Shown here piece by piece: positions 22,966-33,063 of a stretch of DNA of 64,000 nt. The translations under genes were made by a program, and so were the position numbers. Position 1 is the first letter of the stretch, and each line of letters opens with the position of its first letter. The notes under the pieces were generated by a model. That model was given only the letters and a program-made list of their open reading frames with translations. It did no database searches and was not told where the DNA came from. The DNA is from Tetraselmis striata (taxonomy: Eukaryota > Chlorophyta > Chlorodendrophyceae > Chlorodendrales > Chlorodendraceae), in assembly GCA_006384855.1 (NCBI GenBank), contig VCJN01001809.1, forward strand, positions 140,998-204,997. Direction: 5' to 3'.

Positions 22966-23590
22966 GGGGTGGCGCTCTTGTAAAATATCAGTGGCAGCCG
23001 GCGGCGCACCTGCTCCTCTCGACCTGCCGATAAGGTGCCAGAGCCGACCTCGGGCGGCGGACGCTGCTGGGCGCGCCGGAAGATGCCGGTGGCGGCGTTC
23101 GCATCGAGGCGGCGGGGCTGCCCGCTGGCTGCCAGCGCGGCGTGGCGGGTGCGGCTGTGGCGGGCCGGGGGTGCGCCGCCCCCCGCGGCGACGGAGTGGC
23201 TGCCGCCGACGGCGGCGTTCGCATCAGATCCGCGATCGGCGCGCGCCGGGCGGCCGGCGTGCGGAAGGGCGACCCAGCCGCCGTCAGTGGCGAGCCAGCG
23301 GCGGTGTCCCAGCCGCGAGGCCGGCGTCGGTTGAGATCCGCCGGCGATAGCGGCTGCGCGGGCGGCGGACCACCGTGCGACTCGGCGAGGATTTCGTCGC
23401 GCGTATTTCGAAAGGGCGGGCCCCGCGAGCCGGCCACGCCGTTCTCCTTGTTGCCGCCCGCGCCCAGCAGGCGATCGAAGCGACTGCTCCACTTGCCGAT
23501 CACGCCCTTGACCAGCTTCATGTCCTCCAGAAACACCGCCAGCGCCTGCTTGTCGCGCAGTTGCCGCGCCTTGGCGAACATCTCGTCCAC
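22196..23590 (-). CDS. Unrecognised protein, two 3' exons (Ala/Pro/Ser-rich)
   Basis: Function unknown. Two exons join in phase: 23590-23010 (acceptor after gtcgcag, donor gtgcgc) and 22703-22196 (acceptor after ctcggcag, TAG stop), giving 362 residues. The first ~45 residues form a charged helix (DEMFAKARQLRDKQALAVF, then KLVKGVIGKWSSRFDRLLG). Next comes a ~200-residue linker rich in Ala, Pro, Ser, Thr and Arg with repeated TP/SP sites (RTPPSAAATPSP, RTPPPASSG) that could be proline-directed kinase targets. The C-terminal ~90 residues are helical and hydrophobic (ALELALFPKTF, ELLAVWAEFH, KKILLLLELLQSRGHVAARM). An in-frame stop lies just upstream of 23590 with no ATG between, so an upstream exon should exist but was not found; starting at the internal Met is the alternative. 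The intron carries a ~34-base C run on the sense strand (G at 22931-22964). Confidence 0.6.
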
Positions 23591-26550
23591 CTGCGACACC
23601 GTACCATCTCCGTCAGAATCCGCTCATTTCTTCGACTCAATACTGACGGCTGCACCGCCCTCTCTCGGCTAGGCTTGACGAAAAAAACGGCGTCGGAACG
23701 AGCGAGTATACTCAGACGATACGCCACGACTTTTGACACTTGCCATGTCCTCATCCAGTAGGTCCGATAATCGAGGATTGAGCAAGGGACAGCACTGTGG
23801 TGTGGCCTCTTGGCTTTGTCCGGGTAGTGCATTCGGGGTAAAACATCGCGAAAGGTCGAGCTGGCGGGTCGATTTTATTCATTGTCGCCTTCTCTGAATA
23901 CGGACCAATCGGGCGCCAGTTTCTGAGGAATGATATCACGCTTTCCATGGTGGGGCCGGGAGGGGGGCAAGCGGCTTCCTGTAAGGTCATGTCCGGGTAC
24001 ATCTTCCAGAATACAAGTAGTGCAGTAAACCAATGGCATTTCTGAATTATGCATGTATTTCAACCTCAATTCTGCCAGGAAGAGTATACAATATGAAAGA
24101 TAGTAGTTGTAAGCGGCGCTTAATAGTGTGTTTTCACAGGTACGCCGCTTGCCGCGCAACACTCTCATTCAGCCTGTTGCCGCGGTTGATAGAGTCGCTA
24201 CACACCATTCAGCGCGGTATCTCTCTCACTCATGCTATGGCACGGGAAGGTGGGGAGGCGGGCTCCGTAAGGGGTTGTCACGTCCGCCGCCAGCGACCGG
24301 CCCTGCCAGCCCTAGGGTACCATATGCGGGGGTGCATTGGGCGGCTTGTAAGATTACGGCGCAGACCGATGCACGCTGGGCAGTGAGGATGGTAACCGCG
24401 CACAAGCCGCAAACTTAAGACACCCGGCTGCCCACCCCAGTAAGCAAGACGCCTGGCGCCCATCCCCGCGCCCCCACCCCCATCCCGTGCATGCGCCGCA
24501 AACCGTAACCCCAAGGACAAGCCCAACAGCCTCATGGAGCCTGCTGTCCTGCGCCGCCGCATGTCTTTACCCCTGCAAGGCCCCACTACCACCCCGCAGA
24601 CGCAGCCTCATCGGCGGACCGGATATGGTGACCGCCCTGGCGCCAGGCAGCTGCCCGGACAACGCTCGGCGCCTCGGTAACCCGCTGCCGCAGACGCCCA
24701 CAGGCTCTCTCATCCCTCAGCTTTGTCGCTGACAGGGGTACAGGAGACCAGCAGGCACGCAAGCCCAACAGAGATGTGCCCCGTGATGCACACCCCCACC
24801 CCCTCCCTTATTCCTGTGACCTCCACCGCACCCACAGTTTCACCCCTCGCAGGCGCGGCTACCAGCTCACCGCGACCACTCACACTCACTCACACACACA
24901 TGTACATGTATGCCGCAATGACATTTATCCGTATGAACATTCCGAGGACACCCAGCTCTCTTACCGACTCCCACCAGCGCAGGTCACCGGCCACATACTC
25001 TGCGAGTGTCGCGCTGGCTGTCAGCAGATGGGCGAGTACGTGACCGCAGCAGAGCCCTGCGCTGTGCTGTTGCCCCCCTCCCCCCCCCCCCCCCCCCGGG
25101 CTTTCCTTCTCTCAACCCCTTTACATCCTTCCCCCTGCTGATCTTCGTGGGGTCCAGCGGCCCACCACAGCTACAATCTACGCTCCGATACGTTGCATGT
25201 AGCAGTGACATACATTGACAGACACCGACGGGCCGCCGACCACCCACGCCTTCACAAACCCCGATGCCCACAACAGTGAACCCCCGGCCCTTGCCCCTTG
25301 TGCATCTCCCTCTTCATCCCCCGAGGGAGCTCCTCCGCCCCGGACACCGACGCCCCGTCGCAGGCGCAATCGCGTCATCCATCCCCGGCCAGGCGGCGCC
25401 TCGTCGTTGGCTGGCCAACAATGAGTCACTGAGGGGCGTCTCGCTTTGTGGCCAGCACCTCGGCCCGGAGGGCTCTGCGGCTGCGTTTTGGGGAAGCGCC
25501 CGTACCCGCAGACTCGCATAATACTAGGCCGCTGCTACGAAATATACAATGTGGGTATACAGGGTATATAGCGACCCTTGTCCCGCAAGCACTGAGAGTA
25601 TGGGTAAAAGTACAAGGCAGGTGTGATGCGGGTAGGCCGATTCGGTAGACATACATATTTTACCGGCTGTCGTCGGGCTTGTAACTGTAACCCCCCACCC
25701 GCCCCCCCCCCCCCCCCCCCCCCCCCCGCCCGCCCCCGGCCCCTCGGCATCAGGTGCACCTCCGTGTGCCACGCGCATCAGAGAAGTGCAGGGAGCAGAG
25801 CCCGAGCTGCCAGTAGATTGTGGTCCAGCTTAATCCCAGTGCTACTCTCTAGCTCGTAGCAGTATGACGTCGGAAGTAAGACGACGTTACATCAGCAGCT
25901 TGCATTTTTAATCGACGGTTGTAGCGCCAAGGATATTCATTGCCGGACAGATGCTCCACGAATGCGCACTAGACGCGCTCAGACGCCTCCCTCCCTCTAT
26001 CTATATCCGCCCGTGCCACCGATAATCCCGGGTAGAGCCGATATGGCGCGCTTGGTCGCGACAACTGCAGCGGGTCGTCGTCGTAGTCACCCCCCCCCCC
26101 CCCCCCCCCCCTAACACCACCACCGACCGTAGTGGGAGGGGCTCGTTGACCGAAGCGTTGACCGGCCGCTCACCTGCTCCACCAGGCTCGCGTTGGCGTG
26201 GTGGCAGCTCCGCTTCAGGGCCGGCGTGCTCGGCATCGCCGGTAGGCCTGCCATCGCAGCAAATTTTGCGGAGGTTGGAAAGGGGGGGGGCGGGTGGGGG
26301 GGGGGGGGGGGGGGGAGGGGGGCAGCGTCAAAAGCGAGCTCGCCTCTTTAGACGCGCCGCCCTGCCTCCAGCAATGCTCTGCTCAGGGGACGCGGCGGTT
26401 CGCTGCTGATGGGTCCGGTTCTGCTGCTCGTCTGGCCGAGAAATTAGGACGACGACGCGCGCGCGAGCAAACTGAAAAAAGTGGCCCGCGGTACGGGTTA
26501 CGTGCCACGTGGGTGTGTCCGATCCTCGTACGCCTTACTTGTGTTTAACA
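23591..26550. other. Region without a recognised gene; possible exon remnant at 24983
   Basis: Mostly non-coding. One stretch looks exonic: after a good acceptor (ccagcgcag) the frame from 24983 reads VTGHILCECRAGCQQMGEYV, with a CxCxxxC pattern, to a possible donor at about 25064. No partner exon could be joined. C runs lie at about 25080-25098, 25700-25727 and 26090-26112, and a G run at about 26298-26316. Confidence 0.3.
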
Positions 26551-26560
26551 GCATGGACAC

Positions 26561-26754
26561 GCGCCATTGACAACGCGCCAATTTAAAAGCATTAGATGTG
26601 TGAAAGCGTATTAATAACAAAACGCACGGGTATTTTCTCAGAACGTGAAGTCAAAATAAAATAATAAGGCCTGGAAACCGGGACACGCTCGCGCGCCAGA
26701 TGCTGATGAGTGGCGTGTCTTTTATTTAAATTGGCGGGCGTTGTCAATTGCCGT
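26561..26754. repeat. Small inverted-repeat element (MITE-like)
   Basis: Arms of about 30 bases face each other: 26561-26590 (gcgccattgacaacgcgcca, atttaaaa) and 26721-26754 (tttatttaaattggcgggcg, ttgtcaattgc). Both contain ttgacaacgc and gccaatttaaa. The ~130-base interior is AT-rich and non-coding. Size and structure suggest a miniature inverted-repeat element; no clear target duplication was identified. Confidence 0.6.
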
Positions 26755-27040
26755 GGATGTAGCTGTACTCCGCATGCGGAATACATCAGCTCGAGACCGC
26801 GGCATTTGAAAATGCCGGCCCGCATACAATGTGCCGTATGTCAGTACGATTGGTCTCTCTCTCTCGCCGTGCTTATTTATTGGCGCTCTTATTATGTTTG
26901 TTCTTTGATAAATTGATAACTCACGAAATTGAGCACCGTGACCCGTTTCTACCACTTGCTATTGCTTGCAGGTATTATGTGTGTACTGCCCCCATGCATG
27001 CATCTATGTTGGAAACAATGATGTCACGAGGCTTGTGAGG

Positions 27041-27384
27041 TGCAGTAGTGCGATGCAGTACTAGGACAAGGACCAATGGTTTGAGCAGACGGATTGTGGT
27101 TATTACATGCCGGTTGGCCGCCGGCTTTAGTGGCAGATCGTGGCACATCGGGCTAGAGGTCACGGATGACCGGGCAATAGCGGTCAGATGGCACCATATG
27201 TAGTATAACAGATGTGGGCCGCGGGGATCACCCTCGAGTCGGGCACTGGGCGCATGCAAGCATACGAGTATAGTCGTAAAGATAATGGGGATGGATTACA
27301 AGTATTACGCAAATGGCATATGTAACAGTGGTGAGGGTATATGTGCATGCAGTAGAGGTAGGGTTTGGGGAACAGACCCTAACA
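27041..27384 (-). repeat. 3' LTR of the gypsy element
   Basis: 344 bases, aligned along its length with 31914-32260 (shared gagcagacggatt, gccggttggccgccggct, gcatgcaagcat, gatggggatggattacaagt) with scattered substitutions and short indels. Confidence 0.9.
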
Positions 27385-27534
27385 TTCCTATCTCTCTCAG
27401 AAAATCAAGGCATGGGTCTCAAAGGTTGAGGGGAAATCGGGCAGGGTATTTTCGGGCAAGTTCACGGTAGTGTGGGCGGCAAAACAGAGCAGACAAGGCG
27501 GGTGTGCGGTGGGCATAGACAGTGAGCATATCAA

Positions 27535-27722
27535 CCTTGCTTTCCGAGGTTGCAATATGGCTCCCAAGAGTTATGCGAAGAGTCATAGCCTGACCATTGC
27601 ACAAGGAACACAAGGGCATGGCCGCGAGCATAATGATCGGTATCATGTTCAATTTTGTGATCAAGAATGTTCTCAACAATGAATTCATCTTGCGGGGGGA
27701 TAAGTCTACCAGGGACGACATT

Positions 27723-27753
<31 letters not shown>

Positions 27754-28260
27754 CTATTAGGCGAGTAGTAGCGCGGCGTAACTTGGAAATGTGAAACACT
27801 GGGTGACATTCCATGGTCGGGGGCATTTGAATGCGGTATGCGTGGGAGGATATTTTTGGGATGATTGCGGGAACGGGCCGAGGAATCGCTGGCGGAGTTT
27901 GCAAACATGATGGTTGCGTAACAACAAATTATCGGTGGACAGGGTAATAACTTTATCACCCTCGGTAAATTCTTCAGGTCGGGAGCGGCGATTAGCCGAA
28001 GCAATTTGGTATGCATCAGCGAGTTTTAATTCTTCGGATATCATGGCATGGGTGATACGCATCTCATGGACAATGTCGACATGGTCATTTTAATCCAAGG
28101 GTTGAGATAGTAAGGCATACGGGACAAGGGGGCACATGACATATATACCGAGCCTCAAAGGGTGAGCGTTTTATAGCGGAGTGGTAAGTATTGTTGTAGG
28201 CGAAGTCGGCGAGGGACAGATTATTGAGCCAATCGTCATGGTTTGGTAACATAAGAGTGT
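27535..28260 (-). pseudogene. Gypsy integrase C-terminus with chromodomain
   Basis: The minus strand reads SANRRSRPEEFTEGDKV and CKLRQRFLGPF, typical of the region after the integrase core, and ends with EFIVENILDHKIEHD and LVFLVQWSGYDSSHNSWEPY, a chromodomain with its aromatic positions and the WSGY/WEP signature. Chromodomains at this position define chromoviruses and guide insertion to marked chromatin. A ~30-base G run on the plus strand (about 27724-27753) encodes a poly-Pro spacer between core and chromodomain, so the poly-C expansion happened within a former coding sequence. Frames alternate, so the gene is dead. Confidence 0.85.
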
Positions 28261-30270
28261 AGAATTTGCTCTATAGTGCTGTGCGTGCGTTCGGTTTGTC
28301 TGCCAGTCTCGGGGTGGAACGACGAGCTAATACTCAGTTTTGTGTCAAGGGACCGATTTTTTTTTTCAAAAACGCTGAGGCGAAGCGTGGATCGCGATCG
28401 GAAATACTCGTTCGACATAAGCCATGGTGTCGGAAAATGTTGTCCATAAGTAACCGAGCGAGTTGGGGGGCGTCAATCTGAATACTACATGGGATGAAGT
28501 GGGCCTGCTTAGTGAAGTTGCAAACAGATGCGACGATTTCATCAAGGCCAGTTTGCAGAGACCAGCCGGTTATAAAATCCATTGAGATTATTTCCCAGGG
28601 GCGGGTACCTTTAGGCAGTGGTGAAAGTGAGCCTATTGGTTTTTGGGTCGAGTCCTTAATGCGTTGGCAGGTTGCGCAATATTTGCAGAAACGGCGAACA
28701 ATATTGCGCAGTCGTGGCCACCAAAAGGTGCGCGAAGTATTAAGGAGTGTGCGTTCGAAATCGGGATGACCGGCGGCGTCATGAAACTCGTCGATAATCA
28801 GATTTGATAGTGTATCGTCGAAAGTGGGAGGCAGATTTTATCGGCCATCCAATAAAGCACATCACCAGAATCAAAGCGAACGCCACTGGGCAAGCGGGAG
28901 CCCGCATATAGGTGGGGTCGAATTTGTAATCAGATTTAATGCGGGTAACGACAGCATGTTAGTTGCAAGTGGCACATGGTGGAGAAGAAATACTGCATGT
29001 GTTCGAGGTCTTTGTCGGGCAATTGTTGATCTAGCGTTGTTAAGTCACAACGCAGATCGGGACGACGAGACAGGGCATCGGCCTCATTCTGAGAGCCTTT
29101 GCGGTATATAATTTCAAGCATTGCTTCACCAGTGCGGGGGTGTTTGGCCAAGTATGGGGGGATGGTGTGAAACCAATGTGTGTGGCGGCGGTATAACGCC
29201 GGTTGGGTAGGGAGGTGACGAAGGGTGTCATGATCAGTATGTAATAACAGTGATTTGGAGCTTGCTACGTACCCTCTATGTAGCAGCGCCATTCATATAC
29301 CGCGCAAACAACACCAAGTAGTTCCTGATCATAAGTGGGATATCTGGTACGGGTTTCTTGGAGTACCTTGGCATAATAGGGCGAAGGTTGCCATCAAAGT
29401 CTTTTTGCAGGAGTACGGCGCCAAGGGCGTATTGAGATGCATCGGTAGATATAACAAATTCGGAGTCGGGGCCGGTTCGCGGGGACATGAGCACTGGGGC
29501 GGAGCGGAGGGCTTGTTTAATTAAGAGCATTGAATGCAACGTGTTCACGCTCGACCCATACAAATAGTCTTTCTGCAAGTGTCATAAAGTGGGGCAGCCA
29601 TATGGAAATACTTGTGTATGTACCGTCGGTAGAAGTTGCAGAAGCCTGAGAATTGTTGTTTTTGTTGTACCGTGCGCGGGGCGGGGCCCAGTCCCTAACA
29701 ACCTTTTTTTGTGTCCGAGGGACGGGAGCCGGAGCGGCTAACCATATGGCCTAAGTATTTGACTTTATTTCGGGCAAAAAAGCACTTAGGCAATCGAAGG
29801 CGAATGCTGTCATGTGCTGCCAAGCAAGAGGCTTAGCGTGGTGTCTAGGTGTCGTAAATGGTCGTCACTCCAGGGAATTCCTGAAGATAAGTACATCGTC
29901 GAGATAGACAAAATGAGTTTTGCGTGGTTGTAAAACGTGGTTCATCCAACGTTAATAGCAGATGGGGCATTTGTAAGGCCAAGTGGCATGATATATTTTG
30001 TCACAATGGCGGCCTGCCAGGATTTTCCCAAGGCAGAGTTCCAGCGGGGTAGAATGATAATAGCCCGGGTGTCAGAGGGGGAATATGGCGCTGGGCCTCA
30101 AAATGTTCGAGCATAGACATGGTATCGTTGCCAAAAACGGGGTTAAGCCAGACAGTGTGGCCGATTACCGTAGTGTCAGTTAAAGGTTTATCTTCAGAGC
30201 AAAACTCCGGACATACAGCATCAAATGCAGAGGCAGAAGCATCAAGAGTGACCGGGCCGTACTAGAATTT
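28236..30270 (-). pseudogene. Gypsy pol: reverse transcriptase, RNase H and integrase core
   Basis: Read right to left. RT: PLGLTNAPSA and YLDDVLIF (catalytic YLDD, near 29887-29920). End of RT: ISTDASQYALGAVLLQKDF. RNase H: LLLHTDHDTLRHL and YRKGSQNEADALSRRPD. Integrase zinc segment: RRFCKYCATCQRIK. Integrase core: MDFITGW, CNFTKQAHFIPC, ARLLMDNIFRHHGL, ISDRDPRF and FHPETGRQTERTHSTIEQIL. The order RT-RH-IN is that of Ty3/gypsy. Several frameshifts separate these blocks. Confidence 0.88.
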
Positions 30271-30290
30271 TAATCGTGCAAATTCGCCAC
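30100..30290 (-). pseudogene. Dam-like NPxFG domain between gag and RT
   Basis: Between the gag remnant and RT the minus strand reads GPVTLDASASAFDAVCPEFC and, after a short gap, GHTVWLNPVFGNDTMSMLEH. The W-x-NP-x-F motif at about 30133-30165 resembles the NPP(F/W/Y) motif of phage Dam-type adenine methyltransferases. Methyltransferase-like domains are known in DIRS-class elements. Here the canonical second Pro is Val, so activity is doubtful even apart from the surrounding breaks. Confidence 0.45.
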
Positions 30291-30753
30291 GATGAAACGC
30301 AGTTGAATCAGGCGGCCAAGGGTCAGGCCGGTTAGTATTGGATTGATCACGGCGTTTGGCAGGTTTGCGGCGCCTATAGCGCTAAACCGCGGCACGGCGT
30401 TCGATGGTAGAGAGTCCGGCAGACCAATTGTCTGCATGCATGACAAGGTCGGCGGAGGCAAGCATGAACCGGACAGCCTGCGCGCTCGATGGCGGCCGCA
30501 GGTGCTCCGAAACGACCGGCAGTATGTGCCCGGAAGCAGAGGAAACCACCTAGTACGTCTCATCTGGCATGGTGCGCAGACGTCGGATGTTGCTTCGACC
30601 GCACTCACATGGGCTTGTTGCTCGTTCGGGGGCAGGCCATGCACATAGCGGGCATCGGGTTCAGGGATACACGGCGATACCGGATGAAAATTGATTGAAT
30701 TACAATACGATCCATCACAGTCCGCCACAAACCGTCATTTGCGTTCTAGGGAC

Positions 30754-31789
30754 ATCTTATCAATCCCGGGAGTGGCAGCCTTGGCAGCCTTGGAGGTGGC
30801 CACTTTCTGGCGCAAGGCCTCCTCCTTGTCGGCATGCAAGGTCACCGGGCACTTCATGATAGAATACGGTCCATGGCAAGTGTCGCAGGGACATGTGCAG
30901 CGGTCATACCCGGACGGGGCATTGTGAGCAGTGGGGACAGGCGGAGGGGGGAGGGGGGGCGGGGCAGTGGCAAGAGGAAATGGGCCAGCGCCGGGGCGGA
31001 TGTACTTGTTCGGCTTGTCAGTCTTGGGCTCGGCGGGGCTTGGGCGCTTGTTGCCATCGTTGTGTTCGATATCGACGGCCTCGAGGTGGCGCAGGACAAT
31101 TCGTAGATGCCGAGCTGCTCGTTGGCGCGGCGGGCGGCAGCCTCGAGGGCGTTGACAACCGAGTCGGAGATTGCGGTGAGGATGATGCCGACCATGGTGT
31201 ACTTCGAGTAGCTTTGCTCGGCCGGGATGGCGTCGAACGTCCTGCGGATGAGCTGAGCAAGCTCGGCGTTAGACTTGGGCATGAGAGGGTCACGGTGGGA
31301 GATGTGGATCTTGGTGCAGTGGCGCATGACGAGTCCATGCAGGTGGGCGTTGGCGTAGAAGTAGGCGACAAGCTTTGATGTGAAGTCGTCGAGCCCGTTG
31401 AGCCTGGTGGGCGGAACGAAGACGCCAGTGGCTATCTCGTGCTCGGCCTCGGGGGTTGCGAGTAGAATGTCATGATAGGCCATACCAGCATCGTCGGACT
31501 GGAGGGTCGAATTGACGGGTAAGCCATGACTCGCGGGTCGAGGTTCAATACTACATGCCCGCGATGGTCTCACGCATGACGGTCGGGTCAGGGAGCGGAC
31601 AAGCTTCCGCATGTCGCGGCGCTTAAGCATGAGACATGAGACGGGCAGGTCGTTGTTGGGGGCGCGGGTCTTGCCCTTCGCCAGCTCGACGAGAATGGAC
31701 TGGTTGACGGCCTGGCGGGCAGCCGCCTGGTCGATGTATGTCCATGGCATCAGGCATGGCGGATCCGGTCGGGGGAGCAGACGGAGCAT
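30754..31789 (-). pseudogene. Gypsy gag
   Basis: The frame from the ATG at 31789 reads MLRLLPRPDPPCLMP, then helical Gag-like sequence (AARQAVNQSILVELAKG, FTSKLVAYFYANAHLHGLVM, NAELAQLIRRTFDAIPAEQ, YTMVGIILTAISDSVVNALE). A shift near 30890 leads into a Cys/His cluster, RCTCPCDTCHGPYSIMKC, which may be the nucleic-acid-binding knuckle. Position between 5' LTR and RT supports Gag; sequence identity alone would not. Confidence 0.65.
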
Positions 31790-31913
31790 GGGCAGATGAG
31801 CCGGGGGGGGGGGGAGGGGTGAGGGGTGCGGCGGGTAGTAACCGGCATGCGGCGGAAGTAGGGAGGGCTGCCGCCAGGGGTTCGAACTAGAGTTCAACGA
31901 AACCAATATAAGG

Positions 31914-32260
31914 TGCAGTAGTGCGGTGCGGTATTGAGACAAGGACAAGTGGTTTGAGCAGACGGATTCTGGTTACATGCCGGTTGGCCGCCGGCTTGTA
32001 ACTGGCAGGTCGTGGCAGATCGCTTCGGGCTAGAGGTCACGGATGACCGGACAGTAGCAGTCAAATGGCACCATATGTAGCATAACATATGTGGGCCGCG
32101 GGGATCATCACCCTCGGGCACTAGGCGCATGCAAGCATGCGAGTATACTCGTAAAGGTGATGGGGATGGATTACAAGTATTATGCAAATGGTATATGTCA
32201 TAGTGGTGAGGGTATGGGTGTATGCATAGGTATGGTTTGGGGAACATGCCCTAGCTAACA
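31914..32260 (-). repeat. 5' LTR of the gypsy element
   Basis: 347 bases, partner of 27041-27384. Its outer end abuts a copy of the retroposon tail repeat that begins at 32261. Confidence 0.9.
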
Positions 32261-32405
32261 GAGGATGGCCGGAAGCTTGAGCTGTAATTACTCTATATGT
32301 GTTCCCTACTATGGTTAGAGATGGCAGACCCTAAGAACAACTCTGTCCGAGCGGCGGAGAGCAGCATGCTAGCACATTGTAATCAATTATTCCAATTGGA
32401 GTACT
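32261..32405 (+). repeat. 5'-truncated retroposon tail, copy a
   Basis: Begins gaggatggccggaagcttga, then gtgttccctactatggttag and agcggcggagagcagca, ending in AT-rich sequence with ttccaattgg. It matches the 3' end of the full-length insert at 57877-61257. The gypsy element ends exactly where it begins. Confidence 0.75.
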
Positions 32406-32487
32406 AATTATCGTATTACCATATATTTCACATTTCGGCATTTCGCCGATTTGGCACCCGCTGGCTTACTTGGTACAAGGCTGGGAG

Positions 32488-33063
32488 TGCGGCAGTCTCA
32501 GCCGGATAGAGACTGCAAGGACAAACAAAGGTGGTGTGCCGTGGTGGTGCAAAGGCGAGAGGCTACAGTGTTTTGAGAACACAACAATTGGTTAACACAA
32601 CGCTTACCACACGGCAGCATTATACAGTACACATACTCGTAGTCTCAGGTACACATTGTACTAGTACACACAGGTACTAACTCGTAGTATATCGTACTGG
32701 TATAATTGTCACACTACATTCCGCCCCCCCTGCGAGAATTCAATTCTCGACATCAGCGGGGTTCGAACTGGTGAACCTTACATCAGGATGCTGGCGCCTT
32801 GTAACAATTGAGGCGGTATCAATCCGGCTCCGAAACCAGTGCGGCAGTCTCAGCCGGATAGAGACTGCAAGGACAAACAAAGGTGGTGTGCCGTGGTGGT
32901 GCAAAGGCGAGAGGCTACAGTGTTTTGAGAACACAACAATTGGTTAACACAACGCTTACCACACGGCAGCATTATACAGTACACATACTCGTAGTCTCAG
33001 GTACACATTGTACTAGTACACACAGGTACTAACTCGTAGTATATCGTACTGGTATAATTGTCA
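32488..33063 (-). mobile_element. TRIM-like miniature LTR element
   Basis: Two 224-bp direct repeats (32488-32711 and 32840-33063) are identical at every base I compared and have TG...CA ends in either reading direction. They enclose only 128 bases. On the minus strand the interior begins one base after the LTR with TGGTTTCGGAGCCGG, a plausible tRNA primer-binding site, and ends with a G-rich purine tract (caggggggg) before the second LTR. There is no coding sequence, so it would depend on proteins of another element. Identity of the repeats implies recent insertion. Flanks share only gag, so a target duplication is not proven. Confidence 0.8.

Larger units (their letters stand above)
27041..32260 (-). 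mobile_element. Ty3/gypsy chromovirus-type LTR retrotransposon (degraded)
   Basis: Coding strand is minus. The 5' LTR is 31914-32260 and the 3' LTR 27041-27384. Both start TGTTAG and end TGCA on the coding strand. A purine tract (gagagagataggaa) abuts the 3' LTR. A 4-bp GAGG flanks both sides (27037-27040 and 32261-32264), consistent with a target duplication. A possible primer-binding site (TGGTTTCGTTG) lies a few bases after the 5' LTR. Order is gag, NPxFG domain, RT, RNase H, integrase, chromodomain, all broken by frameshifts and stops. LTR divergence is visible by eye, so the insertion is not recent. Confidence 0.88.

Noticed and set aside
32745-32830. tRNA-like stretch (agttcgaacccc) inside the TRIM interior
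   Set aside because: No cloverleaf could be folded. The similarity is better explained by a primer-binding site and chance.
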